This document shows positions 24,511 to 33,953 of a DNA stretch of 64,000 bases, piece after piece. The translations under genes were made by a program, and so were the position numbers. The notes beneath the pieces were generated by a model. It searched no databases, was not told the DNA's origin, and saw only the letters and a list, made by a program, of their open reading frames with translations. The first letter of the stretch is position 1, and every line of letters starts with the position of its first letter. The stretch is from Acidiferrimicrobium sp. IK (GTDB taxonomy: Bacteria; Actinomycetota; Acidimicrobiia; Acidimicrobiales; Palsa-688): positions 1 through 64,000 of the forward strand of contig NZ_JAIMCB010000015.1 of assembly GCF_025499425.1 (NCBI RefSeq), written 5' to 3'.

Positions 24511-25017
24511 ATGAACAGCGACGCAATATTCTGGCTCCAGATCGGGGTGAGCGTGGGCGTCGTTTCTCTGATCACGCTGTGGTACGTGTGGCCTCCGCTG
24601 ACCAAGCTCTCGCTTCAGGCTGCTCTGGTCCCGCTGCTCTTCGTGCAAGTGTTTCGCTATGTCGGGATGACATTGCTGGTGAAGGGCATGATTGATCCGA
24701 GGCTGTCTCACAACCTCCTCCGCGACGGAGCCTACGGTGACCTGCTGGCGGGGGCATTGGCTCTCGCCGCCATCTTCGCTCTGCGGTACAACTGGAGCTT
24801 CGCCATTCCTCTGGCGTGGGTGGCCAATACGTGGGGCTCTCTCGACGTGGTCAACGTGTTGCGCGGCGTCGTATCGTCCAACGTGCCGAGCTACCACCTG
24901 GCCTCCATTTGGTACATCTACACGTTCTACGCTCCGCTGGTGGTCGTCTCAGCGGTGATGATCTTTGTCGTCTTGTTCAAGTCTCGTTCTTGGAACAAGG
25001 CACCGGTTCCGGTCTGA
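24511..25017 (+). CDS. Small multi-pass membrane protein, unknown function
   Basis: 168 aa from the ATG at 24511, which fits the start of the first helix. About four to five membrane helices: IFWLQIGVSVGVVSLITLWYVW, ALVPLLFVQVFRYVGMTLL, GDLLAGALALAAIFAL, AIPLAWVANTWGSLDVVNV and IYTFYAPLVVVSAVMIFVVLF. Conserved-looking polar residues are Arg54, Asp66 and Arg68 in MIDPRLSHNLLRDGAYGD. I do not recognise the family. It shares an upstream motif with the peroxiredoxin-like gene and so may be co-regulated with it. Confidence 0.7.
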   Translation: MNSDAIFWLQIGVSVGVVSLITLWYVWPPLTKLSLQAALVPLLFVQVFRYVGMTLLVKGMIDPRLSHNLLRDGAYGDLLAGALALAAIFALRYNWSFAIPLAWVANTWGSLDVVNVLRGVVSSNVPSYHLASIWYIYTFYAPLVVVSAVMIFVVLFKSRSWNKAPVPV

Positions 25018-25052
25018 TCGAACAGGGGCAGGGGTCGGTACCGGTGCACCGC

Positions 25053-25067
25053 CTCCTGGCCCAGGAG
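25053..25067. terminator. Small hairpin between convergent genes
   Basis: CTCCTG-GCC-CAGGAG lies in the 121-base gap between two converging genes; flanking GGTCGG and CCGACC could extend it as an outer stem. A bidirectional terminator is plausible but there is no T-tract. Confidence 0.3.
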
Positions 25068-25138
25068 TCAACTGCGACCCGACCGTGCTCGCTTGGACGC
25101 GCTCTCCTACTCGCCGCGCTGAGCGGGGGTCGGCGCCC

Positions 25139-26791
25139 TCAGCACAGGCCGTAGATGACCGCCGAGGCGTCGCGGTAGAGCACGGGGAGGTCGGCCGAGA
25201 TCGGGTGGGCCGCCGGCGCAGTGAGGTACCGGAAGCCTTCGTGGCAGAGGGTCCGGTAATCGCCGGCGGCGATGGTGGCGGCCAGGCGGGCATCAGCGGC
25301 GAGCACCGAGTCGGGGTACCGGGAGATGTACCCGAAGGCCAGCGGGTGGCCGTCGAGCACCTGGTCGTAGAGCTGCAACGACTTGTTGACCCGCCCGCCA
25401 GCGACCGCGGCGTCGTCGATCACGCCTCCCGGCGGCAACCGGCGCACGGCGGTCACGTACGCCGGGCGGCCGACGGGGGTCACGGGTGGCGGCGCGGGCC
25501 AGAGCTCGATGACCAGCCCGGCGCACACTGCGGCGGTGATCACCCGGCCGCCGGTTGATGCCCGGTTCACCCGGGAGAGCACCAGCGCGGCGAGGACACC
25601 GGCGGCGATGGTCGTGAGCATCGAGATCCGGGCCGGTTCGACGTTGTACTCGAGGATGGGGATGGCGGCGCGGATCACGGCGAAGGGGAGCGGGACGCCG
25701 GTGTCGTGGCCGTGGACCACGAGACGGGGACCGAGGCTGAGCAGGGCGCTGACTCCAGCGAGGGCCAGCCAGAACCCGGCGTGAGGCCCGAGCCGGCGCC
25801 GCCATCGCAGCGCCACCAAGAGCAGCGCCACGACGGTCACCGACAGGTAGATGGTGGCGTCACCGGAAGGGCTGGGAGCCCCCCAGTACCAGCGGGTCAG
25901 CGCGTTGAAGCGCCAGTGCTGCCCGTCGAGGAGGAGGGCCAGCACGTCGGAGCTGGCGCTGGCATGCCCTCCTCCCATGGGGTCGCGCAGGTTGGACACC
26001 GCCAGCGCGACCGGCAATGGGAGGGCCAGGGCGGCGCTCAGCACACCGAAGGTGGCGGTGCTTCCCGCCTGCACCCGCAGGTCCTTACGGCGCCACACGT
26101 GGACGAGGATTCCCAGCGCCGTGAGGACACTGAAGAGGAAGTAGTAGTAGTCGCAAAGCACGACCAGCGAGAGGGTCACCGCCGTCCCGGCCGCCAGGCG
26201 GGTGCTCGGCCGTTCGAGGAGCCGCCACCAAAGGAGCAGGAACAGCGGAACCCACTCCAATGAGACCAGCTGCATCAGACCGAGAGTCTTCGACAGGTGG
26301 TAGGCGGAGAAGGTGATGACGAAGCCGCCGATCAGCGCCGGGACGCGGACGGCGCAGAACCGCCGGCACAGCCAGTAGCCGGTGACCCCGGTCGCCACGA
26401 ACGAGAACACGATCATCACGTTGAACGCCCACACCAGAGGCATCACCCGCTGCAGGGCCACGCCGACCAGGCCGTTGAACGGGTTCATGGTCTGGCCCAG
26501 CAGTGTCGTTCCATAGGGGTAGTGCAGCAAGTCGGTGTGCCACGGGGACTGGTGCAAGACGGTGAGGGCCCGGTTGACCCACCACATGTTCCAGACGTTT
26601 TGGTAGCCGTCGCCGCTGTCGGTGAAGTAGCGGGTCCCGGGGTGCGCGGCCCACGGCCAGGTGTAGAGCGCGAAGAAGGCGAGGTACCCGGCGGCGGGAA
26701 GCACGGCGTCGACCAGGACGCGCCGGGCCGTCCCCCCGCTCCTCCACCGCCTCGCGGGGGCGGGATCCGAGCAACCCACCGCGACGGCCAC
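25139..26791 (-). CDS. Multi-spanning membrane protein, GT-C-like glycosyltransferase
   Basis: About 550 aa from a GTG at 26791; the start is uncertain because no good ribosome site is visible and the frame is open further upstream into bioA. Ten or more membrane helices. After the first helix, a loop with [22 protein letters not shown] carries Asp residues in the position of the catalytic Asp of GT-C enzymes (polyprenyl-phosphate sugar transferases such as the GT39/GT87 groups). The C-terminal 100 residues form an extracytoplasmic domain. It may transfer a sugar to a lipid or cell-wall glycan. It stands alone, converging on the previous gene. Confidence 0.6.
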   Translation of the reverse strand: MAVAVGCSDPAPARRWRSGGTARRVLVDAVLPAAGYLAFFALYTWPWAAHPGTRYFTDSGDGYQNVWNMWWVNRALTVLHQSPWHTDLLHYPYGTTLLGQTMNPFNGLVGVALQRVMPLVWAFNVMIVFSFVATGVTGYWLCRRFCAVRVPALIGGFVITFSAYHLSKTLGLMQLVSLEWVPLFLLLWWRLLERPSTRLAAGTAVTLSLVVLCDYYYFLFSVLTALGILVHVWRRKDLRVQAGSTATFGVLSAALALPLPVALAVSNLRDPMGGGHASASSDVLALLLDGQHWRFNALTRWYWGAPSPSGDATIYLSVTVVALLLVALRWRRRLGPHAGFWLALAGVSALLSLGPRLVVHGHDTGVPLPFAVIRAAIPILEYNVEPARISMLTTIAAGVLAALVLSRVNRASTGGRVITAAVCAGLVIELWPAPPPVTPVGRPAYVTAVRRLPPGGVIDDAAVAGGRVNKSLQLYDQVLDGHPLAFGYISRYPDSVLAADARLAATIAAGDYRTLCHEGFRYLTAPAAHPISADLPVLYRDASAVIYGLC

Positions 26792-26820
26792 GGAGGAGCA
26801 GAGTAGGCAAGCCGCCGCCC

Positions 26821-26860
26821 CGGGACCGGACGGGCCTCCCCGGGACCGGACGGGCCTCCC
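26821..26860. repeat. Perfect 20-bp tandem duplication
   Basis: CGGGACCGGACGGGCCTCCC is present twice back to back, and CGGGCC of a third unit follows. It lies between the divergent GT-C-like gene and bioA, close to the bioA promoter position, and looks like a recent slippage duplication. Confidence 0.85.
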
Positions 26861-26906
26861 CGGGCCAGGCGATCGACGGTGGCGGGGCGCCTGGCAGACT
26901 GCCCCC

Positions 26907-28211
26907 GTGGACGTCTCGGACCCGACTGCTCGCGACCTGATCGCCCGCGACCGTGAGACGGTGTGGCACCCGTACGCTCCCATGCCCGCGGCGCTGGCCC
27001 CGCTGGAGGTGATCGGCGCGCAAGGGACCCGCCTACGTCTGGCCGACGGCCGGGAGCTAGTGGACGGCATGTCGTCGTGGTGGGCGGCGATCCACGGGTA
27101 CCGCCACCCGGTGCTCGACGACGCGCTACGGGCCCAGCTCGACGCGATGGCCCACGTGATGTTCGGAGGCCTCACCCACCGGCCGGCGGTGGAGCTGGCG
27201 GAGCTGCTGGTGGACATCACCCCCGGCGGCTTGGATCACGTCTTCTTCTGCGACTCGGGGTCGGTGTCGGTCGAAGTGGCGATGAAGATGGCGCTGCAGT
27301 ACTGGCTCGGACGGGGCCGCCCCGCGAAGCACCGCCTGGTCACGGTGCGCTCCGGATACCACGGTGACACCCTCGGGGCGATGGCGGTGTGCGACCCGGA
27401 GACGGGAATGCACCACATGTTCAGCGCGTCCCTCCAGCAGCAGCTGTTCGCGCCGGCGCCGACGCCGCGCTTTGGGGAAACCTGCACCGCTGAGGACCTC
27501 GAACCGCTGGCCGCGCTGCTCGCCGACCACCGGGAGGAGGTGGCGGCGGTGATCCTCGAACCGGTGGTTCAAGGCGCCGGCGGCATGCGCTTCTACGCCC
27601 CGGGCTACCTCGCCGGCGTCCGGGCGCTGTGCGACGAGCACGGCGTGCTGCTCATCGCTGACGAGATCGCCACCGGCTTCGGACGAAGCGGCGAGCTGTT
27701 CGGCTGCGACCACGCCGGCGTCGCGCCCGACATCATGTGCGTGGGCAAGGCGATGACCGGCGGATACATGTCGATGGCCGCCACGCTTTGCACCCCGGAG
27801 GTGGCCCACTGGGTGAGCCACGCCGAATCCGGGGCCTTGATGCACGGGCCGACCTTCATGGGCAACCCTCTAGGGTGCGCGGTGGCGCTGGCCTCGATCC
27901 GGCTCCTCCTCGACGGGCCGTGGCAGTCACGAGTCAGGGGTATCGAGGCCGGGCTGCGGGAAGGCCTGGCGGCCGCGGCGGGGCTGCCCAACGTGGCCGA
28001 CGTGCGGGTGCTCGGCGCCATCGGTGTCATCGAGCTGGAACAGGCCCTGCCGATGGCCGCGATGCAAGAGACGTTCGTCGCACGCGGCGTGTGGCTTCGA
28101 CCCTTCGGGCGGTTGGTCTACGCCATGCCGCCCTACGTCGCGTCCGACGACGACGTCGCCCGCATCGCCGGGGCGATGGTCGCGGTGGCACGCGACGTCG
28201 GTCCCGCCTGA
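26907..28211 (+). CDS. bioA: Adenosylmethionine-8-amino-7-oxononanoate aminotransferase
   Basis: 434 aa from a GTG start. PLP class-III aminotransferase. BioA-specific features: VWHPYAPM near the N-terminus, the substrate-site block [16 protein letters not shown], and [22 protein letters not shown]-binding segment [12 protein letters not shown] and the Schiff-base Lys281 in [15 protein letters not shown]. It uses S-adenosylmethionine as amino donor to make 7,8-diaminopelargonate (DAPA), the third-last step of biotin synthesis. bioD and bioF lie beyond it on the other strand, convergent with a 59-base gap. Confidence 0.95.
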   Translation: MDVSDPTARDLIARDRETVWHPYAPMPAALAPLEVIGAQGTRLRLADGRELVDGMSSWWAAIHGYRHPVLDDALRAQLDAMAHVMFGGLTHRPAVELAELLVDITPGGLDHVFFCDSGSVSVEVAMKMALQYWLGRGRPAKHRLVTVRSGYHGDTLGAMAVCDPETGMHHMFSASLQQQLFAPAPTPRFGETCTAEDLEPLAALLADHREEVAAVILEPVVQGAGGMRFYAPGYLAGVRALCDEHGVLLIADEIATGFGRSGELFGCDHAGVAPDIMCVGKAMTGGYMSMAATLCTPEVAHWVSHAESGALMHGPTFMGNPLGCAVALASIRLLLDGPWQSRVRGIEAGLREGLAAAAGLPNVADVRVLGAIGVIELEQALPMAAMQETFVARGVWLRPFGRLVYAMPPYVASDDDVARIAGAMVAVARDVGPA

Positions 28212-28270
28212 CCCGCCGGCGGCGTCGGCCAACAGGCCAACACCCAGCGCCGGCAGAAACCCAGCTGCTG

Positions 28271-28956
28271 TCAGAGATCCAGTTGCCTGGGCTCGGTCAC
28301 CACCCGGTACCCGTCGCGCTCGACCAGCCAGTCCCGGTTGCGGACGTGCAGGTCGTCACCGGGGTCGTAGCGGTTGAGGACGACGATCACGTCGAGGGGA
28401 GCCAGGGCGGCCAGTGACAGGCGGACCGCGTTGATGGTCCCCAGCCCGGCGTCGGCGACGAGGACGGTCAGATCGGGCCGCAGCAGCCGGGCGAAGGTCG
28501 CGCCGTCCGCGTCGTGGGCGAGCGGCGAGCGCACCCCGCCGGCGGTTTCGACCAGCCCGAGCTCGGTCCCCGGCGCCCACTGCAGCTCGTCGAGGAGGTC
28601 AGCGACGGCGATCGGCGGCCGGCCGAGCGCGTCGGCGGCCATCGGCGGCGCCATGGGCAGCGGGTACCACCGGTGGGCTGGGCAGACCGCGAGGCGGTCC
28701 TCTCCGGTTGCCTCGGCGAGGAGGTCGGCGTCGGTCGGCTCGAGCGGCGCCCCGGAGCGGTCGGCGTCGAACGACTGGGCCGGTTTGCGGACCGCGACCC
28801 CGGCACCACCCGACCGGCCGGCCGCGACCAGACCGGCGGCTGCCTCGCGGGTGACCCACGTCTTGCCCACCTCGGTGCCGGTCCCTACCACCGCCACCAG
28901 CCTGGCCGGCCTGCCGGCGGGTCCGGTCCGGTGGGCGGGTCCGGTCTGGTGGTCGC

Positions 28957-28960
<4 letters not shown>
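28271..28960 (-). CDS. bioD: Dethiobiotin synthetase
   Basis: 229 aa. P-loop GTGTEVGKT (26-34), substrate Lys in RKPAQSFD, and the VETAGGVRSPLAHD block, the BioD signature. ATP-dependent closure of the ureido ring of DAPA with CO2. The ATG overlaps the bioF stop by four bases (ATGA), so bioF-bioD form one unit. About 20 extra residues precede the core and contain a THR-GP-like repeat from slippage-prone DNA (GPAHRTGPAGRP). Confidence 0.93.
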
Positions 28961-30090
<1,130 letters not shown>

Positions 30091-30174
30091 GGCGGGTCAC
30101 CATGGCACCCGCCCCCCGCTGCAGTCCATTCGCGCCGGGCCGTCCCCGAAGGGCCGGCACCCCGACGCAGGTTT

Positions 30175-30193
30175 GTGCCGGTCCGGACGGCAC
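30175..30193. promoter_or_regulatory. Palindrome in the bioF/bioB divergent region
   Basis: GTGCCG-GTCCGGA-CGGCAC, a 19-base inverted repeat with 6-base arms, 16 bases before the bioB ATG. A repressor site or a hairpin in the bioB leader are both possible. It does not look like the known BirA, BioR or BioQ boxes. Confidence 0.35.
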
Positions 30194-30209
30194 GGACAGA
30201 CTCTCTGCG

Positions 30210-31202
30210 ATGGTTACCCTCCGCCACGACTGGACCGTCGACCAGGCCGAAGAGCTGATCGGGCGACCGTTCCACGATCTGCTCTTCGAAGCCCACGCCG
30301 CGCACCGCGAGCGGTTCGACCCTCACGTCGTCGAGGCGGCCATCCTGCTGTCGGTCAAGACCGGGGCGTGCCCCGAGGACTGCGCTTACTGCCCTCAGTC
30401 GGCGAAATGGAACACCGACCTCAAGCCTGAGCGGCTCATGGCCCCCGACGACATCGTGGCCGCGGCCCGCCAGGCCCAGGCCGCTGGCGCGACCCGCTTT
30501 TGCATGGGGGCGGCGTGGCGGTCACCGACGGACCGCCAGGTGGGCGAGGTGGCCGCCGCGGTCGAAGCGGTCAAGGGTCTCGGGATGGAGACCTGCGTCA
30601 CCCTCGGGATGCTGGCGGCGGCCCAGGCGCGGCGGCTGGCCGACGCGGGCCTGGACTTCTACAACCACAACCTGGACACCTCGCCGGAGTTCTACGGTGA
30701 GATCATCACCACCCGCACCTACGGCGACCGGCTCGAGACGTTGGCCAACGTCCGAGACGCCGGCGTGAAGCTGTGCTGCGGCGGCATCGTCGGGATGGGC
30801 GAGAGCCGGCGGGACCGGGCCGGGCTGCTGGTGCAGCTGGCCCGCCTCGACCCGCACCCCGAGAGCGTGCCGATCAACCTCCTCGTGCAGGTCCCGGGGA
30901 CGCCGCTGTTCGGCGCCGAGGACCTCGACCCCCTAGAGCTGGTCCGAACCGTCGCCGCGGCCCGGCTGATGATGCCCGGCTCCGTCGTGCGCCTGTCCGC
31001 GGGGCGGGCCCAGATGACCGACGAGCTGCAGGCCCTTTGTCTCCACGCCGGCGCCAGCAGCGTGTTCCTCGGCGACAAGCTTCTCACCACGGCCAACCCG
31101 GGCGAGGACCACGACCGGGACCTTCTGTCTCGCCTGGACACGCAGACCGCCACGCCAGAGCGGACCGGACGGCTCCAGCCGAGCGCTTCGCCGCTCGGCT
31201 GA
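30210..31202 (+). CDS. bioB: Biotin synthase
   Basis: 330 aa from the ATG at 30210 ([12 protein letters not shown]); an upstream in-frame ATG at 30102 adds 36 low-complexity residues and crosses the promoter region, so it is rejected. Radical-SAM cluster Cys54-x3-Cys58-x2-Cys61 (CPEDCAYC). BioB blocks [23 protein letters not shown] and [11 protein letters not shown] follow; the C-terminal SAGRAQM carries the Arg that ligates the 2Fe-2S cluster. Inserts sulfur into dethiobiotin. Its C-terminal end ([16 protein letters not shown]) is a disordered extension. Confidence 0.96.
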   Translation: MVTLRHDWTVDQAEELIGRPFHDLLFEAHAAHRERFDPHVVEAAILLSVKTGACPEDCAYCPQSAKWNTDLKPERLMAPDDIVAAARQAQAAGATRFCMGAAWRSPTDRQVGEVAAAVEAVKGLGMETCVTLGMLAAAQARRLADAGLDFYNHNLDTSPEFYGEIITTRTYGDRLETLANVRDAGVKLCCGGIVGMGESRRDRAGLLVQLARLDPHPESVPINLLVQVPGTPLFGAEDLDPLELVRTVAAARLMMPGSVVRLSAGRAQMTDELQALCLHAGASSVFLGDKLLTTANPGEDHDRDLLSRLDTQTATPERTGRLQPSASPLG

Positions 31203-31226
31203 CGTCGGGCCTTCCGGCCCTACCCG

Positions 31227-33068
31227 GTGCCGGCCCCGGCTCATACCGTCCAGGGCGTGACCGCCAAGGACCATCCCGTCGGCGACGTCGAACGGCGGGC
31301 CATCTCCGCCGAGTTGGTGGCCCTCGCCGCGCTCATGCGGGACATGGAGGCGGAGCGGGCGGCCGACATCTCCTCGGTCGATCCGGCCCACCGCCAGGAC
31401 GCGGCGAACTTGATTCACTACCTGGCCCTGCGCCAGGGCGACGTCCGCCACGTGCAGCGCTGGCTGGGCGCCCGGGGGCTGTCGTCGCTCGGCCGGTCCG
31501 AGGCCCACGCGCTGGCGACGGTGGAGAGCGTCCGCGCCGCCATCGACGGCAACACGCACAGCTTCGGCCCGGCGATCCAGAGCTTCGAGTCCGGCCGTTC
31601 GGCGCTGGATCGCAACACCGACGCGCTCTTCGGGCCGCGGCCGCGCGGTCGGGTCCCCCGGATCATGGTGACCCTGCCGTCCGAGGCCGCCGACGACTAC
31701 CCGCTCGTCCGGGGTCTGGTGGTTCGAGGGATGGACGTCGCCCGGATCAACGGCGCCCACGACGACCCCGAGGCGTGGACCCGCATGGCGTTGCATGTCC
31801 GCAAGGCCGCGGCCGAGGTCGGGCGCCGGTGCCGGGTGTCGATGGACCTGCCCGGGCCGAAGCTGCGGACCGGGCCGCTCGTCGACGGGCCGAGGGTGAT
31901 GAGGGTGCGGCCCGAGCGAGACCCGCGCGGCGTCCCAGTGGCGCCGGCCGCCTTGACCCTCGTCGCGGCGACCGACGCCGGCGGCTCGGGGCCGGAGGTG
32001 CCGGTGGATCCGCTGTGGCTGCGGCGCCGTCACCCCGGCGAGGTGGTCGAGCTGGTCGACACCCGCGGCTCGCGCCGCGATCTGCGGGTGACCGACGCCG
32101 GCCCTGATTCCTGCCGGGCGTCGGTGTGGGACACCACCTACGTCGAGACCGGAGCGTCGCTGTCGTGCGGCGCGGACACCACGACGGTCGGGCCGCTCCC
32201 GGCGGTCGCCCACCACCATCTGCTGTGGGCCGGCGACTCGCTGGTGCTGACCCGTGACCTCACGCCGGCCGCACCGTGGCGCCACGGCCAGCCCGGCCAG
32301 GCCCGCATCGGTTGCACCCTGCCGGCGGTGTTCGACTCGGCGCGTCCCGGAGACCGGGTGATCCTCGACGACGGGAAGATGGCCGCCACCGTCGAGGAGG
32401 TCACCCCCGACGAGCTGCGCTTGAGAATCGTCTCGTCGGCGGCGAGGGGCTCCAAGTTGCGGGCCGAGAAGGGGATCAATCTTCCCGACACCGATCTGGG
32501 GATTCCGGTCGCCGGCGACACCGACCTCCCGCTGCTGCGGGTCGCGGCCGCGCACGCCGACATGGTGGCGGTGTCGTTCCTCCGTCACGAACGCGACGTG
32601 GACCAGATCCGCGAGATCCTGGGCCACCTGCGCGCCGAGCGACTCGGGTTGGTGCTCAAGATCGAGACGACCGCGGCGTTCACCCGCCTGCCGGAGATCC
32701 TCCTCCACGCCATGCGGTCACCTCTTGTCGGGGTGATGATCGCCCGTGGGGATCTCGCCGTCGAAGCCGGCTACGAGCGCCTCGCCGAGCTGCAAGAAGA
32801 GATCCTGTGGCTGTGCGAGGCGGCTCACCTGCCGGTCATCTGGGCCACCGAGGTCCTCGACCACCTGGCCCGCACCGGTCAACCGTCGCGCGCCGAGGTG
32901 ACCGACGCGGCGATGGCGCAGCGCGCTGAGTGCGTCATGCTCAACAAGGGGCCCTACGTGGGCGAGGCGATCGAGTTCCTCGACGGGGTCTTGCGGCGCA
33001 TGTCCCGACACCAACGGAAGAACACCGCGCTCCTCCAGCCGCTGCGGAGCTGGACCCGCCCCAGGTGA
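31227..33068 (+). CDS. Long-type pyruvate kinase-like protein
   Basis: 613 aa from a GTG at 31227; a second GTG at 31257 fits equally well. About 140 N-terminal helical residues precede the kinase barrel. Barrel motifs: RIMVTLPS, GMDVARINGAHDD, MDLPGPKLRTGPL (about 204-216), DDGKM, EKGINLPDTDLG, LKIETTAAF and ARGDLAVE (about 506-513). The usual GDLGVE is GDLAVE, ATQMLESM is ATEVLDHL, and the C-terminus reads MLNKGPYVGEA instead of MLSGETAxGxYP; the allosteric C-domain is missing. These traits mark a known but poorly studied long PK group. It probably catalyses phosphoenolpyruvate to pyruvate, or has been recruited to another role. Confidence 0.82.
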   Translation: MPAPAHTVQGVTAKDHPVGDVERRAISAELVALAALMRDMEAERAADISSVDPAHRQDAANLIHYLALRQGDVRHVQRWLGARGLSSLGRSEAHALATVESVRAAIDGNTHSFGPAIQSFESGRSALDRNTDALFGPRPRGRVPRIMVTLPSEAADDYPLVRGLVVRGMDVARINGAHDDPEAWTRMALHVRKAAAEVGRRCRVSMDLPGPKLRTGPLVDGPRVMRVRPERDPRGVPVAPAALTLVAATDAGGSGPEVPVDPLWLRRRHPGEVVELVDTRGSRRDLRVTDAGPDSCRASVWDTTYVETGASLSCGADTTTVGPLPAVAHHHLLWAGDSLVLTRDLTPAAPWRHGQPGQARIGCTLPAVFDSARPGDRVILDDGKMAATVEEVTPDELRLRIVSSAARGSKLRAEKGINLPDTDLGIPVAGDTDLPLLRVAAAHADMVAVSFLRHERDVDQIREILGHLRAERLGLVLKIETTAAFTRLPEILLHAMRSPLVGVMIARGDLAVEAGYERLAELQEEILWLCEAAHLPVIWATEVLDHLARTGQPSRAEVTDAAMAQRAECVMLNKGPYVGEAIEFLDGVLRRMSRHQRKNTALLQPLRSWTRPR

Positions 33069-33106
33069 GCGCAGCCAACACGGCGGTTCGCGCCTAGACC
33101 GGTGGT

Positions 33107-33949
33107 ATGGCTGATCGCCGCGCCGGGGACGTGGCCGCCGGGGACGTGGTCGCCGCGGTCGGGACCGCCGCGGCTGTGGCCGTTTGGTGCGGATGGGCCA
33201 GCCAGTTCCCGCAGTCGAGTACCGGGGCGACGGTCACGGTGGGCGTCTCGTTCGTGGCAGTGGTCGCCTTCGACGTGGCGGCGTGGCGCGGCCGCAGCAC
33301 CGGCGCTGGCGCTGGCACCGGCACCGGCAGCCGCGGCGGCGACCGCTGGCGGGTCCGGCTCGAGCCGGCCGCCGAGCCGTGGCCCAGGCCCGGGCGAGGC
33401 GGAGCCCGCCGCGCGCTGGTGGGCACCAGCCCATGGATCGGGATCTGCCTGGCCGTACTGGCATGGGAGATCCTCGGTATCGACACCGGCTCGGCCCAGC
33501 CCCACCTGACGATCAGCGCCCTGACTCGCGCCTACCGGGCCCTGCACGCCGCCATGCTGCTGGTGTGGATCGGCGTGGGGGTCGGCTACGGGGCGGCCCG
33601 GGCCCGGGCGCCGGGCGGCCCTCCGCCGCCGGCCCCCGCCGCGGCGGCGCTGGTGATCCCCCTGGCGCTGGCCGCCGCCGGTCCCGGCCTGGCCGCCACC
33701 GCCGCAGCCACAGCCACAGCCACGCCAGCGCTGGACGGGCTGCTCCTGCCGAGCAGCCGGGGCGCGGGCTTGTCGTTTTGGTTCGGCGTGCTCGGCGCCG
33801 GTCTGGTCGCTGACCGGGTCGCACGGAGATCAGGCGGCCGCTTGGCCAGCGCCGAGGAGGTCCTCCGGCTGGTGACCACCACGAGGACGGCCAACGGCTT
33901 CCTCGTCGTCGCGTGGGCCTACTCCGGCTACCACCTGTTCATCCACTGA
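33107..33949 (+). CDS. Multi-pass membrane protein, unknown function
   Basis: 280 aa. Five or six hydrophobic segments: about 14-32, 42-58, 109-128 (WIGICLAVLAWEILGI), 145-165 (LHAAMLLVWIGVGVGYG), 178-200 and 220-240. Between the second and third lies a Gly/Ser/Arg-rich cytoplasmic loop with GAGAGTGTGS. The C-terminus ends ANGFLVVAWAYSGYHLFIH. I recognise no family motif. It starts 38 bases after the pyruvate-kinase-like gene, in the same direction, and could share its transcript. Confidence 0.65.
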   Translation: MADRRAGDVAAGDVVAAVGTAAAVAVWCGWASQFPQSSTGATVTVGVSFVAVVAFDVAAWRGRSTGAGAGTGTGSRGGDRWRVRLEPAAEPWPRPGRGGARRALVGTSPWIGICLAVLAWEILGIDTGSAQPHLTISALTRAYRALHAAMLLVWIGVGVGYGAARARAPGGPPPPAPAAAALVIPLALAAAGPGLAATAAATATATPALDGLLLPSSRGAGLSFWFGVLGAGLVADRVARRSGGRLASAEEVLRLVTTTRTANGFLVVAWAYSGYHLFIH

Positions 33950-33953
33950 ACCG

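Noticed and set aside
28212..28270. Terminator between bioA and bioD
   Set aside because: GCCGGCG/CGCCGGC arms exist but with a loop of more than 20 bases; too weak to call.
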